Shown: in pieces, positions 24,917-32,788 of the stretch
How positions within the stretch are numbered: position 1 is the first letter of the stretch
Layout of the letters: each line of letters begins with the position of its first letter
Source: JADJPO01 sp046330955
Lineage (GTDB): Bacteria > Actinomycetota > Actinomycetes > Actinomycetales > Kineosporiaceae
NCBI GenBank assembly: GCA_046330955.1
Contig: JAXLRT010000009.1
Coordinates: 62,001-126,000, forward strand
DNA: 64,000 nt
Direction of reading: 5' to 3'
Notes under the pieces: generated by a model
What the model was told of the DNA's origin: nothing
Database searches by the model: none
Seen by the model: only the letters and a program-made list of their open reading frames with translations
Made by a program: the position numbers and the translations under genes

Positions 24917-25906
24917 TCAGACTCCTGCCGTCGCGTCGAGGGTTTCGAGATCGCCGAGTTCGGCGGAGGACTTCCAGCCGGAGGCCACCCCGAGCCGGTG
25001 CGCGGCCAGGATGTCGCCGACCCGCGCTGCGGCCGCGGTGATGATGTCGAGGTTGCCGGCGTAGTCGGGCAGGTAGTCGCCGCGGCCCTTGACCTCCACC
25101 GGGACGAACGCCCGGGCCATGCCCTGCCACAGCTCGCGCGCGTGGTCGAACTGGGGATCGGCCCGCAGGTGGTAGCCGGGCACGTACTCGCGCACCCGCT
25201 CGACCATGGCGTGAATCGACTCCAGGATCTTGTCCTGCAGCTCACCGGCCTCACCCGCCTCGGCGGGGATCGCGCAGAAGACCGAGTTGCGCATCATCAG
25301 CGGCGGCTCGACCGGGTTCAGGATGATGATCGCCTTGCCGCGCTCGGCGCCGCCGACGACTTCCAGTGCGGCCGAGGTGGTCTCGGTGAACTCGTCGATG
25401 TTCGCCCGGGTGCCCGGGCCGGCCGACTTGCTCGAGATCGAGGCGACGATCTCGGCGTAGGGCACCGGGACGACGTCCGCGACGGCCCGCACCATCGGCG
25501 TGGTCGCCTGGCCGCCACACGTGATCATGTTGACGTTGGTGGCGTCGAGGTTGAAGTCGAGGTTCACCGGCGGGCAGATGTACGGGCCGACCGCCGCGGG
25601 GGTGAGGTCGACGGCGAGGATGCCTGCCTCGGCGTAGCGCGGGGCGTTGGCGGCGTGCGCCTTGGCCGAGGTGCACTCGAAGACGATGTCCGGCAGCTCG
25701 TCCTGGGCCAGCAGCCAGTCCACGCCCTCATGGCTGGCCTCGAGTCCGACGCTGGTGGCGCGGCGCAGGCCGTCCGAGGACGGGTCGACCCCGATCATGT
25801 AGCGCGGCTGGATGATCTCGCTGCGACGCAACAGCTTGAACATCAGGTCGGTGCCGATGTTGCCGGGCCCGACGATGGCAGCGGTCGCCTTGCGGGTTGG
25901 GCTCAT
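24917..25906 (-). CDS. dmpF/mhpF: acylating acetaldehyde dehydrogenase
   Basis: Oxidises acetaldehyde to acetyl-CoA with NAD and CoA; it works with the aldolase so that toxic acetaldehyde is channelled. The 329-residue protein begins with the Rossmann loop AAIVGPGNIGTDLMFKLLRR, contains DIVFECTSAKAHAANAPRY and the catalytic-cysteine segment VNMITCGGQATTP, and ends in the family's dimerisation/aldolase-binding part. The ATG at 25906 is one base after the hydratase stop. All marks of an active enzyme are present. Confidence 0.93.
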   Translation of the reverse strand: MSPTRKATAAIVGPGNIGTDLMFKLLRRSEIIQPRYMIGVDPSSDGLRRATSVGLEASHEGVDWLLAQDELPDIVFECTSAKAHAANAPRYAEAGILAVDLTPAAVGPYICPPVNLDFNLDATNVNMITCGGQATTPMVRAVADVVPVPYAEIVASISSKSAGPGTRANIDEFTETTSAALEVVGGAERGKAIIILNPVEPPLMMRNSVFCAIPAEAGEAGELQDKILESIHAMVERVREYVPGYHLRADPQFDHARELWQGMARAFVPVEVKGRGDYLPDYAGNLDIITAAAARVGDILAAHRLGVASGWKSSAELGDLETLDATAGV

Positions 25907-25907
25907 C

Positions 25908-26711
25908 TCACTGTCCTCCGGTGGGGTCGGGGGCGAAGCGCACGGTCACACTGCCGATGCCGGCGAAGGTGGCGCTGAAGGTGTCACCCGGCGTCACGGC
26001 CACCGAGGCGGTGATCGACCCCGGCAGGACGACGTGCCCTGCCTCGAGCGTCACGCCGCGGGCGCCGAGGGTGTTGGCCAGCCAGGCGAGGGAGGTGATC
26101 GGCGATCCGAGGACGGCGCCACCGGCGCCGGTGCCCACGACCTCGCCGTTGCGGCGCAGCACGCAGCCGGAGCGGCGCAGGTCGACGTCCTGCACCCCGA
26201 CCGGGGTGCTGCCCAGGACGACGCCCGCGCTGGAGGCGTTGTCGGCGACGGTGTCGAAGAAGCTGATCTTCCAGTCACGGATCCGGCTGTCGATCAGTTC
26301 GAGTGCGGGCAGCACGAAGTCGACCGCCGCTGCCGCCTCGGCCACCGTGACGCCTGGGCCACGCAGCGGGCGCTTCAACACGAAGGCCACCTCGGGCTCG
26401 ATCCGCGGCTGCAGGAAGGTGCTCGCCGCGATCGTGCTGTTCTCCAGATAGAACATGTCGTCCAGCAGGTGACCGAAGTCGGGCTGGTTCACGTTCATCT
26501 GACGCTGCATCACCGCCGAGGTCAACCCGACCTTGTGGCCCTTGATCGTGGCCCCGGCCGCCAGCCGGCGCTCGATCTGCTCCAGCTGGATGGCGTAGCT
26601 GTCCTCCAGCGTCATCTCGGGGTTCGCCTCGATCAGGGGATCGATCGGTTTGCCGGTCTCGTAGGCCTCTGACAATGCTCGGGCAGCTCGGCTGCGCGCA
26701 TCGGCGTCCAC
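25908..26711 (-). CDS. dmpE/mhpD: 2-hydroxypenta-2,4-dienoate hydratase
   Basis: Hydrates 2-hydroxypentadienoate to 4-hydroxy-2-oxovalerate. The 267-residue protein belongs to the same fold as the decarboxylase: GHKVGLTSAVMQRQMNVNQP, QPRIEPEVAFVLKRPLRGPG and ELIDSRIRDWKISFFDTVAD carry the metal-binding acids. It is the first gene of the six-gene meta-cleavage operon. The start is a GTG at 26711 with a GGAAGGAG ribosome site about 12 bases upstream. Candidate operators lie upstream (26737-26808). Confidence 0.92.
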   Translation of the reverse strand: MDADARSRAARALSEAYETGKPIDPLIEANPEMTLEDSYAIQLEQIERRLAAGATIKGHKVGLTSAVMQRQMNVNQPDFGHLLDDMFYLENSTIAASTFLQPRIEPEVAFVLKRPLRGPGVTVAEAAAAVDFVLPALELIDSRIRDWKISFFDTVADNASSAGVVLGSTPVGVQDVDLRRSGCVLRRNGEVVGTGAGGAVLGSPITSLAWLANTLGARGVTLEAGHVVLPGSITASVAVTPGDTFSATFAGIGSVTVRFAPDPTGGQ

Positions 26712-26736
26712 GCGGGGGTTCTCCTTCCGGTCACCG

Positions 26737-26808
26737 CGACGCTAGTCGTCGTGGTGCCTGAGTCGTCGTCCTGTTCGGCCCAGCGGAACGCTCACCCGCA
26801 CACGGGTG
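26737..26808 (-). promoter_or_regulatory. dyad-rich control region of the meta-cleavage operon
   Basis: Three inverted repeats stand in the 72 bases upstream of the hydratase gene: CGACG-N5-CGTCG (26737-26751), GTTC-N9-GAAC (26773-26789) and CACCCG-CACA-CGGGTG (26793-26808). The middle one has the same arm sequence and spacing as the dyad upstream of the phenol hydroxylase genes (28790-28808), which makes it the best operator candidate for one of the neighbouring IclR regulators. No clear -35/-10 pair is seen. Confidence 0.45.
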
Positions 26809-26888
26809 TTCGCCCCGTCGATCCCGTGACGGTGGCTGTGGTGCTGATGGGTTCGTGGCGTCGTCCGGTCTCGGGGATCGGCTCGTGA

Positions 26889-27743
26889 TCAGATACCGAG
26901 CGAGCGGGCCAGGCGTCGCGCGGCCACCGAGACGAGTTGTGCCGAGCGACCGAGATTGCCGGCGATCTGCTCGGTGGAGCCGACGAGTGAGATCGCCGCC
27001 CGGGCGCGACCGCTGGAGTCCAGCACCGGGGCGGCGACAGAGGAGAACCCCACCATGGCCTCGCCGACGTTCGTCGCGACACCCTTGCGCCGGATCTCGG
27101 CGCGGGCGCGATCGAAGTCGGCCTCGGTGCGGATGGAGGAGTTGGTCAGGGCCGGGAAGCCGGCCTCCTTGCGGGCCCGGGCGGCCTCGGGGTCGAACGC
27201 GGCGATCACCTTGCCCGAACTGGTGCAGTGCGAGGGCATGCGCCGGGCGATCGCGGTCATCGACGGCATGCCGCGCAGCGGTTCGAGGCGCTCGATGTAG
27301 ATCACGTTGCTGCCATCGGCAACCCCCAGGTGCACCGTGCAGCCGGTGAGCTGGCGCAGTTCCTCGAGCAGCGGGGCGGCGGTACGGCGCAAGCGCATCC
27401 GGTCGCCGGCCAACTGGCCGAGTTCGAACAGGTGCAGGCCGAGCCGGTAGTGCCCGGTCTCGGGGTTCTTGTCGGTCAGGCCGCGGGCCGACAGCGAGGT
27501 CAGCAACCGGTGGGCGGTCGACTTGGCCACCCCGAGCCGGCGGGCGATGTCACTGACCCCCAGCTCCTCGGCGTCCAGGAAGCAGTCGAGGACGTCGAGT
27601 GCGGAGGTGACCGACTTGACCCCGCCGTGGGCGACGGCCTCGTCCGCTGTGCCACCACGGTGCCGGCTGGTGCCGCCGACGAGGGCGAGCCCGGTGCGGG
27701 CACGCGGCGGTGCGGTGGCGGTAGAGCGGGCCAGGGTCGTCAT
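26889..27743 (-). CDS. IclR-family regulator (first of a divergent pair)
   Basis: A 284-residue IclR-type regulator with an unusually long N-terminal extension of about 40 residues. The winged helix is in SALDVLDCFLDAEELGVSDI and ARRLGVAKSTAHRLLTSL; the effector domain follows (YRLGLHLFELGQLAGDRMRL, VGEAMVGFSSVAAPVLDSSG). IclR proteins often control aromatic catabolism in response to pathway compounds. It lies between the lower-pathway operon and a second IclR gene, so control of the phenol island is the natural inference. The effector is unknown. Confidence 0.9.
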   Translation of the reverse strand: MTTLARSTATAPPRARTGLALVGGTSRHRGGTADEAVAHGGVKSVTSALDVLDCFLDAEELGVSDIARRLGVAKSTAHRLLTSLSARGLTDKNPETGHYRLGLHLFELGQLAGDRMRLRRTAAPLLEELRQLTGCTVHLGVADGSNVIYIERLEPLRGMPSMTAIARRMPSHCTSSGKVIAAFDPEAARARKEAGFPALTNSSIRTEADFDRARAEIRRKGVATNVGEAMVGFSSVAAPVLDSSGRARAAISLVGSTEQIAGNLGRSAQLVSVAARRLARSLGI

Positions 27744-27793
27744 CGACGGTGCTCCTCCCGACAGTGTGGCGGCGATGCCACGTGAGGCGTGTC

Positions 27794-27807
27794 ACTGACT
27801 AGACAGT
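27794..27807. promoter_or_regulatory. near-perfect palindrome between two IclR genes
   Basis: ACTGACTAGACAGT is a 14-bp palindrome around CTAG with one mismatched symmetrical pair. It lies between the two divergent regulator starts (27743 and 27827), where an autoregulatory site is expected. It does not share its arms with the GTTC-N9-GAAC dyads. Confidence 0.4.
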
Positions 27808-27826
27808 CGTCGCTGAGGTCGCGACG

Positions 27827-28627
27827 ATGCAACCCATGCGTTCCACTGAGCGGGACGGCGGTGAAGCGGGTGCCGGTCAGGCCCCGGTTTCGTTGCTCGA
27901 GAGGGCTTCGCTCGTCTTGGGGTGTTTCGAGCCGGAACACACCGATATCGGAGTATCCGACATCGCCCGTCGCACCGGCCTGGCCAAATCGACGACGCAC
28001 CGCCTGGTGGTCGAGTTGGTGCGGCTCGGCCTGCTCGAGGAGGCCGGCGGTGGCCGGGTGCGGCTGGGGCTGCGGATGTTCGAGCTGGGCCAGCTGGTTC
28101 CTCGCCAGCGGGCGTTGCACGAGGCCGCGCGCCCCTTCATGGAGGACCTGCGCGAGGCCACCGGCAACCACGTGCACCTGGCGGTGCTGGACGGCATCGA
28201 GGTGGTCTACGTCGAGATCCTGCGGGCGCGCGACGTCCAGCCGTTGCCCTCGCGCGTCGGGGGTCGGTTGCCGGCTCACGCGACCGGGGTCGGCAAGGCG
28301 ATCCTGGCGTTCAGCCCGCCGGACGTCGTCCGGGCGCGGATCGAGGCCGGCCTGTCCCGGCGCACTGCGTACACGATCATCATGCCTGGCGCGTTCGCGC
28401 GAGAACTGGCCGCCATCAACGCCTCGGGCATCTCCTATGACCGGCAGGAGTCGGCCATGGGCGTGGTCTGCGCCGCCTGTCCCGTCTTCGGCGCCGACGG
28501 CACCGTGGTGGCCGGGATGTCCGTCACCGGCCGCGCCGAACGCCTGGACATCGAGCGCATGGCTCCCGCTGTCCGGACGGCGGCGCTCGCCCTGTCGCGC
28601 ACCCTCGGCGCCCCCACCCCGGCCTGA
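27827..28627 (+). CDS. IclR-family regulator (second of a divergent pair)
   Basis: A 266-residue IclR regulator. The helix-turn-helix reads GVSDIARRTGLAKSTTHRLV, followed by the wing and the effector-binding domain (HVHLAVLDGIEVVYVEILRA, LPAHATGVGKAILAF, YDRQESAMGVVCAACPVFG). It is divergent from the first IclR gene with 83 bp between them and is read towards the phenol hydroxylase operon. Whether it is the activator of that operon, with the other as repressor of the lower pathway, cannot be decided from sequence. An in-frame ATG at 27836 is an alternative start. Confidence 0.9.
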   Translation: MQPMRSTERDGGEAGAGQAPVSLLERASLVLGCFEPEHTDIGVSDIARRTGLAKSTTHRLVVELVRLGLLEEAGGGRVRLGLRMFELGQLVPRQRALHEAARPFMEDLREATGNHVHLAVLDGIEVVYVEILRARDVQPLPSRVGGRLPAHATGVGKAILAFSPPDVVRARIEAGLSRRTAYTIIMPGAFARELAAINASGISYDRQESAMGVVCAACPVFGADGTVVAGMSVTGRAERLDIERMAPAVRTAALALSRTLGAPTPA

Positions 28628-28678
28628 GTCCCGTCGGCCCGCGGCGCTGCCCCGTCGCGCCGTCCCACTGCTCGACCC

Positions 28679-28780
28679 AACCCGCTCATGCTCCGCAGGT
28701 GACGCCCCGATGCCGGATGGCAACGATGTCAACCGTCATCGGCGGTGCATGAGCGGTCGGCTGCGGAGCATGAGCGGGTT
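28679..28780 (-). repeat. 102-bp palindromic repeat element, copy D
   Basis: Exactly 102 bp, in the same orientation as copy C: AACCCGCTCATGCTCCGCAG at the left end, two inverted half-sites at the right end (GGTGCATGAGCGG and GCGGAGCATGAGCGGGTT). The core differs from the others. It lies just downstream of the second IclR gene and immediately upstream of the candidate operator of the phenol hydroxylase operon. Confidence 0.85.
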
Positions 28781-28789
28781 TTCAGGCGG

Positions 28790-28808
28790 TGTTCCGTATC
28801 GAGGAACA
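28790..28808 (+). promoter_or_regulatory. candidate operator upstream of the phenol hydroxylase operon
   Basis: TGTTCC-GTATCGA-GGAACA is a perfect dyad, i.e. GTTC-N9-GAAC. The same arms and spacing occur upstream of the meta-cleavage operon at 26773-26789. It lies 126 bp before the first gene of the operon, next to two IclR regulator genes. Confidence 0.5.
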
Positions 28809-28933
28809 TCCGGCCGCGGTGGGTGGGCGCTGGCTCACCGTGGCTGAAACCGGAGCGGCCTGACCCTTGGGCGAGGGCTGCTCGGGGCCGGCACGGGGCG
28901 CGACGAGGCGCTGAGCAGCGGAGGGAGTCCTCA

Positions 28934-29365
28934 GTGACGCCGTTCATGATGCGGATCGCCGAACTCATCGGAGCCGAGACCGATGAGGTCGAGGAGCCGT
29001 TGGCGTACCGGACCAAGCTCTCCAGCCCGGTGACCGCCAGCGTGGGGGCCGACAAGCACGTGGCCATCCGGGCACTGGCCGAACAGTTGCTCTGCGAGGC
29101 CAACGCGGTTCTGGCCGATGCCGACGACCACATGGGCCTGTACGACGAGGCCGCGGACGCCGAGCTGGCGTTCTCGGTCACCTACCGCCAGCGAGCGGTC
29201 CGGTTCTCGACCCGGTTCATCGACGGCAAGGCCCACGCGCAGCTGGTCGGGGACGGCATCGAGCCGGGAGAGCCGCGCGAGCTCGACGGGCCCGAGTCAG
29301 TGGCCGACCTGCTCGTGCTGTTGCTGGTCTCGGCCGGCGTCCCGCACCACCCGGTCGACGCCTGA
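28934..29365 (+). CDS. unknown protein heading the phenol hydroxylase operon
   Basis: A 143-residue soluble, acidic protein beginning TPFMMRIAELIGAETDEVEE. The GTG at 28934 has a good GGAGGG site eight bases upstream, and the next gene of the operon follows after 93 bp. It takes the place that DmpK (an assembly factor for the hydroxylase) has in pseudomonad operons, but I cannot align it with DmpK and it is longer. It has no metal-binding or membrane motif. An accessory role in hydroxylase assembly or activity is only a guess from position. Confidence 0.7.
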   Translation: MTPFMMRIAELIGAETDEVEEPLAYRTKLSSPVTASVGADKHVAIRALAEQLLCEANAVLADADDHMGLYDEAADAELAFSVTYRQRAVRFSTRFIDGKAHAQLVGDGIEPGEPRELDGPESVADLLVLLLVSAGVPHHPVDA

Positions 29366-29458
29366 GCCGCCGACCAGTCGCACCAAGCCCTGCATTCCCA
29401 CCCTGCACCCCCACCGTGCAATCCCGCATCAGCGCACCACATCCGACAGGAGGCCCAC

Positions 29459-30460
29459 GTGCAGTACGAGCTACGCACCCAGGTCATCGAGGCCAAGCGC
29501 AAGACGTTCGCCAACCTCACCGAGCGCTTCGGCGACCGGCCGGCGTCCCGCTACGAAGAGGGCTCGATCGACATCCAGGCGGTGACGAACTTCCACTACC
29601 GTCCGCTGTGGGACCCGGAGCACGAGATCTACGACGAGTCGTACTCGGCCCTGCGCCTGAGCGACCCGTACTCGTTCACCGACCCGCGTCAGCTCTACTA
29701 CTTCCCGTACGTGACGGCGCGCTCGCACCTGCACGAGGCGTTCGGGTCGACGCTCAGCTACCTCGACAGCCGTTCCCTGCTGGACAAGATGCCGGCCGCG
29801 TGGAAGACCGCGGTGGCCCAGGCCGTGATCCCGATGCGGCACTACGAGGGCGGCGCCCAGTTGCTGGCGGCGTACGGCTGCCGGTTCGCCTGGGGTACCA
29901 CGATCGAGCAGTGCCTGTCGTACTCGGCATTCGACCGCATCGGTAACGCGCAGATGCTCAGCCGGGCCGGGATCGCCCTGGACGGCGGCACGGACGCGCT
30001 GCTCGGCGAGGCCAAGACCCAGTGGCTCGAGAACGCCGACCTGCAGTCGCTGCGCAAGTACGTCGAACTGCTGATGCTCGAGAAGGACTGGGCCGTGGCC
30101 ATGGTCGGCCTGGACCTGATGGACCAGCTGATCTACGGCCTGCTCTACACCCACCTCGACGAGGCGGCCCTGATGGGCGGTGCCGGTGGCTACTCGCTCA
30201 TCGCCCAGCACTTCGCCGGCTGGTTCGCCGACCAGCGTCGGTGGGTCGACGCGCTCTACCGGGCGTGGCTCGCGGACGCCGAACACGGTGCCGCCAACCG
30301 GGCTGCCCTGGCCGCGGCTCGGGAGCGGTTGCTGCCCGGGGCGGTCGAGGCTGCAGCGGGCGTCGCCCGTCTCATCGACGCCCAGATCGATTCCGGTGCA
30401 GCCGGTTACGTCTCATCACGCGCCGCCACCCTGGCCGGCCTGTTCGCCGAGGAGTCCTGA
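29459..30460 (+). CDS. dmpL: phenol hydroxylase beta subunit (P1)
   Basis: A 333-residue beta subunit of a soluble diiron monooxygenase, with the helical, ferritin-like fold but without the iron ligands. It supports the alpha subunit in the (alpha-beta-gamma)2 hydroxylase. Family-like segments are NFHYRPLWDPEHEIYD, YYFPYVTARSHLHEAFGSTL and MRHYEGGAQLLAAYGCRFAW. The GTG start at 29459 follows an AGGAGG site. The coupling protein gene starts six bases after the stop, as in dmpLM. Confidence 0.9.
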   Translation: MQYELRTQVIEAKRKTFANLTERFGDRPASRYEEGSIDIQAVTNFHYRPLWDPEHEIYDESYSALRLSDPYSFTDPRQLYYFPYVTARSHLHEAFGSTLSYLDSRSLLDKMPAAWKTAVAQAVIPMRHYEGGAQLLAAYGCRFAWGTTIEQCLSYSAFDRIGNAQMLSRAGIALDGGTDALLGEAKTQWLENADLQSLRKYVELLMLEKDWAVAMVGLDLMDQLIYGLLYTHLDEAALMGGAGGYSLIAQHFAGWFADQRRWVDALYRAWLADAEHGAANRAALAAARERLLPGAVEAAAGVARLIDAQIDSGAAGYVSSRAATLAGLFAEES

Positions 30461-30466
30461 TCCAGC

Positions 30467-30766
30467 ATGAGTGAGAGCACACAGACCACCGCGGTGCGCG
30501 ACGTCGGCGTCGACCTGCAGGAGACCGAGGACAACCGTGCGGTGATGGAGGCCATCGAGGCCGACAACCCGGACTGCTCCGTCAAGCACTTCCCCGGGCT
30601 CGTCCGGATCTCCTCGCCGGGGCGGTTGACCATCAACCGCGAGAGCGTGGAGCAGCGGCTGGGCCGGGAGTGGGAGACCCACGAGTTCCAGCTCGCGATC
30701 GTGTCCTACTTCGGGCACATCAAGGAGTGGGACGACGACCAGATCATCATCGCCTGGGATCACTGA
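30467..30766 (+). CDS. dmpM: phenol hydroxylase coupling/regulatory protein (P2)
   Basis: A 99-residue MmoB/DmpM-family effector protein, without cofactor, that binds the hydroxylase and tunes its diiron centre. The family core is VGVDLQETEDNRAVMEAIEA, FPGLVRISSPGRLTINRESV and the C-terminal WETHEFQLAIVSYFGHIKEW with the DDDQIIIAW end. It lies between P1 and P3, as in the dmp operon, with six and sixteen bases of spacing. Confidence 0.93.
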   Translation: MSESTQTTAVRDVGVDLQETEDNRAVMEAIEADNPDCSVKHFPGLVRISSPGRLTINRESVEQRLGREWETHEFQLAIVSYFGHIKEWDDDQIIIAWDH

Positions 30767-30782
30767 GAGAGAGGACGCAGCC

Positions 30783-32327
30783 ATGGCCGCACCGCGCAAG
30801 CTGTCGATGAAGCAACGCTACGCCGCGCTCACACACGACCTGGACTGGGACTTCTCCTACGTTCCCCAGGAGGAGGCCTTCCCGTACACCTCGTTCGAGG
30901 GCATCAAGATCCACGACTGGTCGAAGTGGGAGGACCCCTTCCGCCTGACGGTCGACGCCTACATGAAGTACCAGGCGGAGAAGGACAAGCGGCTCTACGC
31001 CGTCCTGGACTCCTTCGCCCAGGGCCAGGGTCACCTGTCCCTGGCGGACGCCAAGTACATGAACGCGATGAAGCTGTTCCTGCAGGGCGTGACCCCGCTG
31101 GAGTACCAGGCCCACCGCCACTTCTCGTACCTGGCGCGCTTCCTCGAGGGGCCGGGCCCGCGGTTCGCGGCCCTGTGCCAGAGCCAGGACGAGCTGCGCC
31201 ACGCGCAGACCGAGATCCACACGCTGTCGAACTACAACAAGTTCTACGGCGGCTTCCACTCCTGGCATCACCAGCACGACCGGGTCTGGTACCTGTCGGT
31301 GCCCAAGTCGTACTTCGACGACGCCGTCACGGCCGGCCCGTTCGAGTTCATGATCGCGATCGGGTTCAGCTTCGAGTACCTGCTGACCAACCTGCTGTTC
31401 GTGCCGTTCATGTCCGGCGCCTCGTTCAACGGCGACCTGCCCACGATGACGTTCGGCTTCTCGGCGCAGAGCGACGAGTCCCGCCACATGACGTTCGGGC
31501 TCGAGGCGATCAAGTTCCTGCTGGAGCAGGACCCGGACAACGTGCCGATCGTGCAGGCCTGGATCGACAAGTGGTTCTGGCGCGGTTACCGGCTGCTCGC
31601 GCTGGTCAGCCAGATGCTCGACTACATGCTGCCGCGCAAGGTCATGAGCTGGAAGGAGTCGTTCGACCTGTACTTCGAGCAGCAGATGCTCGGCGGGCTC
31701 TTCCCGGACCTGGCCTACTACGGCATCAAGCCGCCGCAGCACGTGCAGCAGGCGATCGACGAGAAGGACATCCTCTCGCACCAGGTGTACTGGACGCTCT
31801 ACCAGTTCAGCTTCGCCGCCGCCTTCAACACCACCATCCCGGACGCCGAGCACCTGGACTGGCTCTCGGAGCAGTACCCGGACACCTTCGACCGGTACTA
31901 CCGGCCGTTGTGGGACAAGGCCGCCCGCATGGTCGAGGGCGGTGGCCGGCACTTCGCTCGCGCCCTGCCGCAGCTGTGCCAGACCTGCCAGATCCCGATG
32001 CTGTTCACCGAACCCGGTGACCCGACGACGATCTGCCAGCGGCACTCGGTCTACGAGGGCGAGCGGTTCGACTTCTGCTCGGACGGCTGCAAGTGGATCT
32101 TCGACCGCGAGCCGGAGAAGTACGTCCAGGCCTGGCTGCCGGTGCACCAGATCTACCTGGGCCAGTGCGGCGGACCGACCGTGCCCGACGTCCTGGCCTG
32201 GTACAACCTGCAGCCCGGTGACAACGGCGAGTACGAGGGCTCGCAGGAGGCCCTGGACTGGGCCGCCTGGCACTCGACGTCCCACGCCCCGGCTGCAGAC
32301 ACCCCGGCCCCCGTCGCCGGCAACTGA
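30783..32327 (+). CDS. dmpN: phenol hydroxylase alpha subunit with diiron centre (P3)
   Basis: The catalytic subunit (514 residues) that hydroxylates phenol, and often benzene or toluene, to catechols at a carboxylate-bridged diiron site. The six ligands can be placed: Glu107 (TPLEYQAHRH), Glu137 and His140 (DELRH), Glu198 (FSFEYLL), Glu232 and His235 (DESRH), the two ExxH motifs of the family. The C-terminal part has a cysteine-rich segment (LCQTCQIPM, FDFCSDGCKWIFD), as other P3 subunits do. Length and order fit DmpN. Substrate range cannot be read from sequence. Confidence 0.95.
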   Translation: MAAPRKLSMKQRYAALTHDLDWDFSYVPQEEAFPYTSFEGIKIHDWSKWEDPFRLTVDAYMKYQAEKDKRLYAVLDSFAQGQGHLSLADAKYMNAMKLFLQGVTPLEYQAHRHFSYLARFLEGPGPRFAALCQSQDELRHAQTEIHTLSNYNKFYGGFHSWHHQHDRVWYLSVPKSYFDDAVTAGPFEFMIAIGFSFEYLLTNLLFVPFMSGASFNGDLPTMTFGFSAQSDESRHMTFGLEAIKFLLEQDPDNVPIVQAWIDKWFWRGYRLLALVSQMLDYMLPRKVMSWKESFDLYFEQQMLGGLFPDLAYYGIKPPQHVQQAIDEKDILSHQVYWTLYQFSFAAAFNTTIPDAEHLDWLSEQYPDTFDRYYRPLWDKAARMVEGGGRHFARALPQLCQTCQIPMLFTEPGDPTTICQRHSVYEGERFDFCSDGCKWIFDREPEKYVQAWLPVHQIYLGQCGGPTVPDVLAWYNLQPGDNGEYEGSQEALDWAAWHSTSHAPAADTPAPVAGN

Positions 32328-32344
32328 TCGAGAGGAGAGCAGAG

Positions 32345-32671
32345 ATGGCAGTCCGAGCAATCGGTGAGTACACGTTCCCCTCGAGTTCACGGCAGGAGCT
32401 GTACGGGGACGACCAGCTGGTGCACGTGTACTGGAAGCACAACATGTTCATGTGCGCTCCGGCGTGCTTCCGGGTGCCCAAGGCGATGCCCTGGGACACC
32501 TTCCTGTCCGAGGTGGTCTACCCGGTCTGGGAGCAGGATCCCGACTTCGACCGGGCCACGACGACCTTCACCTGGGAGGTGGACGACCAGTCGGTCAGCC
32601 CCTCGGGTGACCAGTCGCTGGAGAGCCTGGGAGTAGGCCACAAGAGCCTGCTCGTCTGCCAGGCCGCCTGA
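32345..32671 (+). CDS. dmpO: phenol hydroxylase gamma subunit (P4)
   Basis: A 108-residue gamma subunit of the phenol hydroxylase. Recognised by AVRAIGEYTFPSSSRQELYG, VYWKHNMFMCAPACFRVPKA (with cysteines typical of P4) and the C-terminal SLGVGHKSLLV. It follows P3 by 17 bases. A strong hairpin comes directly after the stop, before the dioxygenase gene that separates it from P5. Confidence 0.92.
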   Translation: MAVRAIGEYTFPSSSRQELYGDDQLVHVYWKHNMFMCAPACFRVPKAMPWDTFLSEVVYPVWEQDPDFDRATTTFTWEVDDQSVSPSGDQSLESLGVGHKSLLVCQAA

Positions 32672-32674
32672 CCA

Positions 32675-32718
32675 CGACGAGGGTCCCGGACCGAACCATC
32701 GGCCTGGGACCCTCGTCG
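32675..32718 (+). terminator. intra-operon hairpin after dmpO
   Basis: CGACGAGGGTCCC (32675-32687) pairs perfectly with GGGACCCTCGTCG (32706-32718), a 13-bp stem with an 18-base loop. No U-run follows, so it may be a partial terminator or an RNA-stability element that ends the P1-P4 part of the transcript. Confidence 0.6.
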
Positions 32719-32788
32719 CCCTGTTCCACCGCTGTTCCCACCACAGTTCGGCGCCTGCACGGTCCACCACCGCTGGAAGGAACCCCCC

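Noticed and set aside
917..28780. The 102-bp repeats as a CRISPR array
   Set aside because: The copies are 1-19 kb apart, are palindromic with inverted ends, and have no regular spacer array or cas genes.
917..28780. The 102-bp repeats as ordinary rho-independent terminators
   Set aside because: No U-runs, duplicated half-sites with 21-bp phasing, fixed total length, and copies that lie upstream of genes or inside a coding end.
28934..29365. Calling the first gene of the phenol operon dmpK
   Set aside because: Position fits, but length and sequence do not show DmpK features; left as unknown.
30747..32390. A 547-codon frame antisense to the phenol hydroxylase alpha subunit
   Set aside because: Low-complexity Val/Leu/Arg/Glu composition typical of an antisense shadow; the diiron motifs are on the plus strand.
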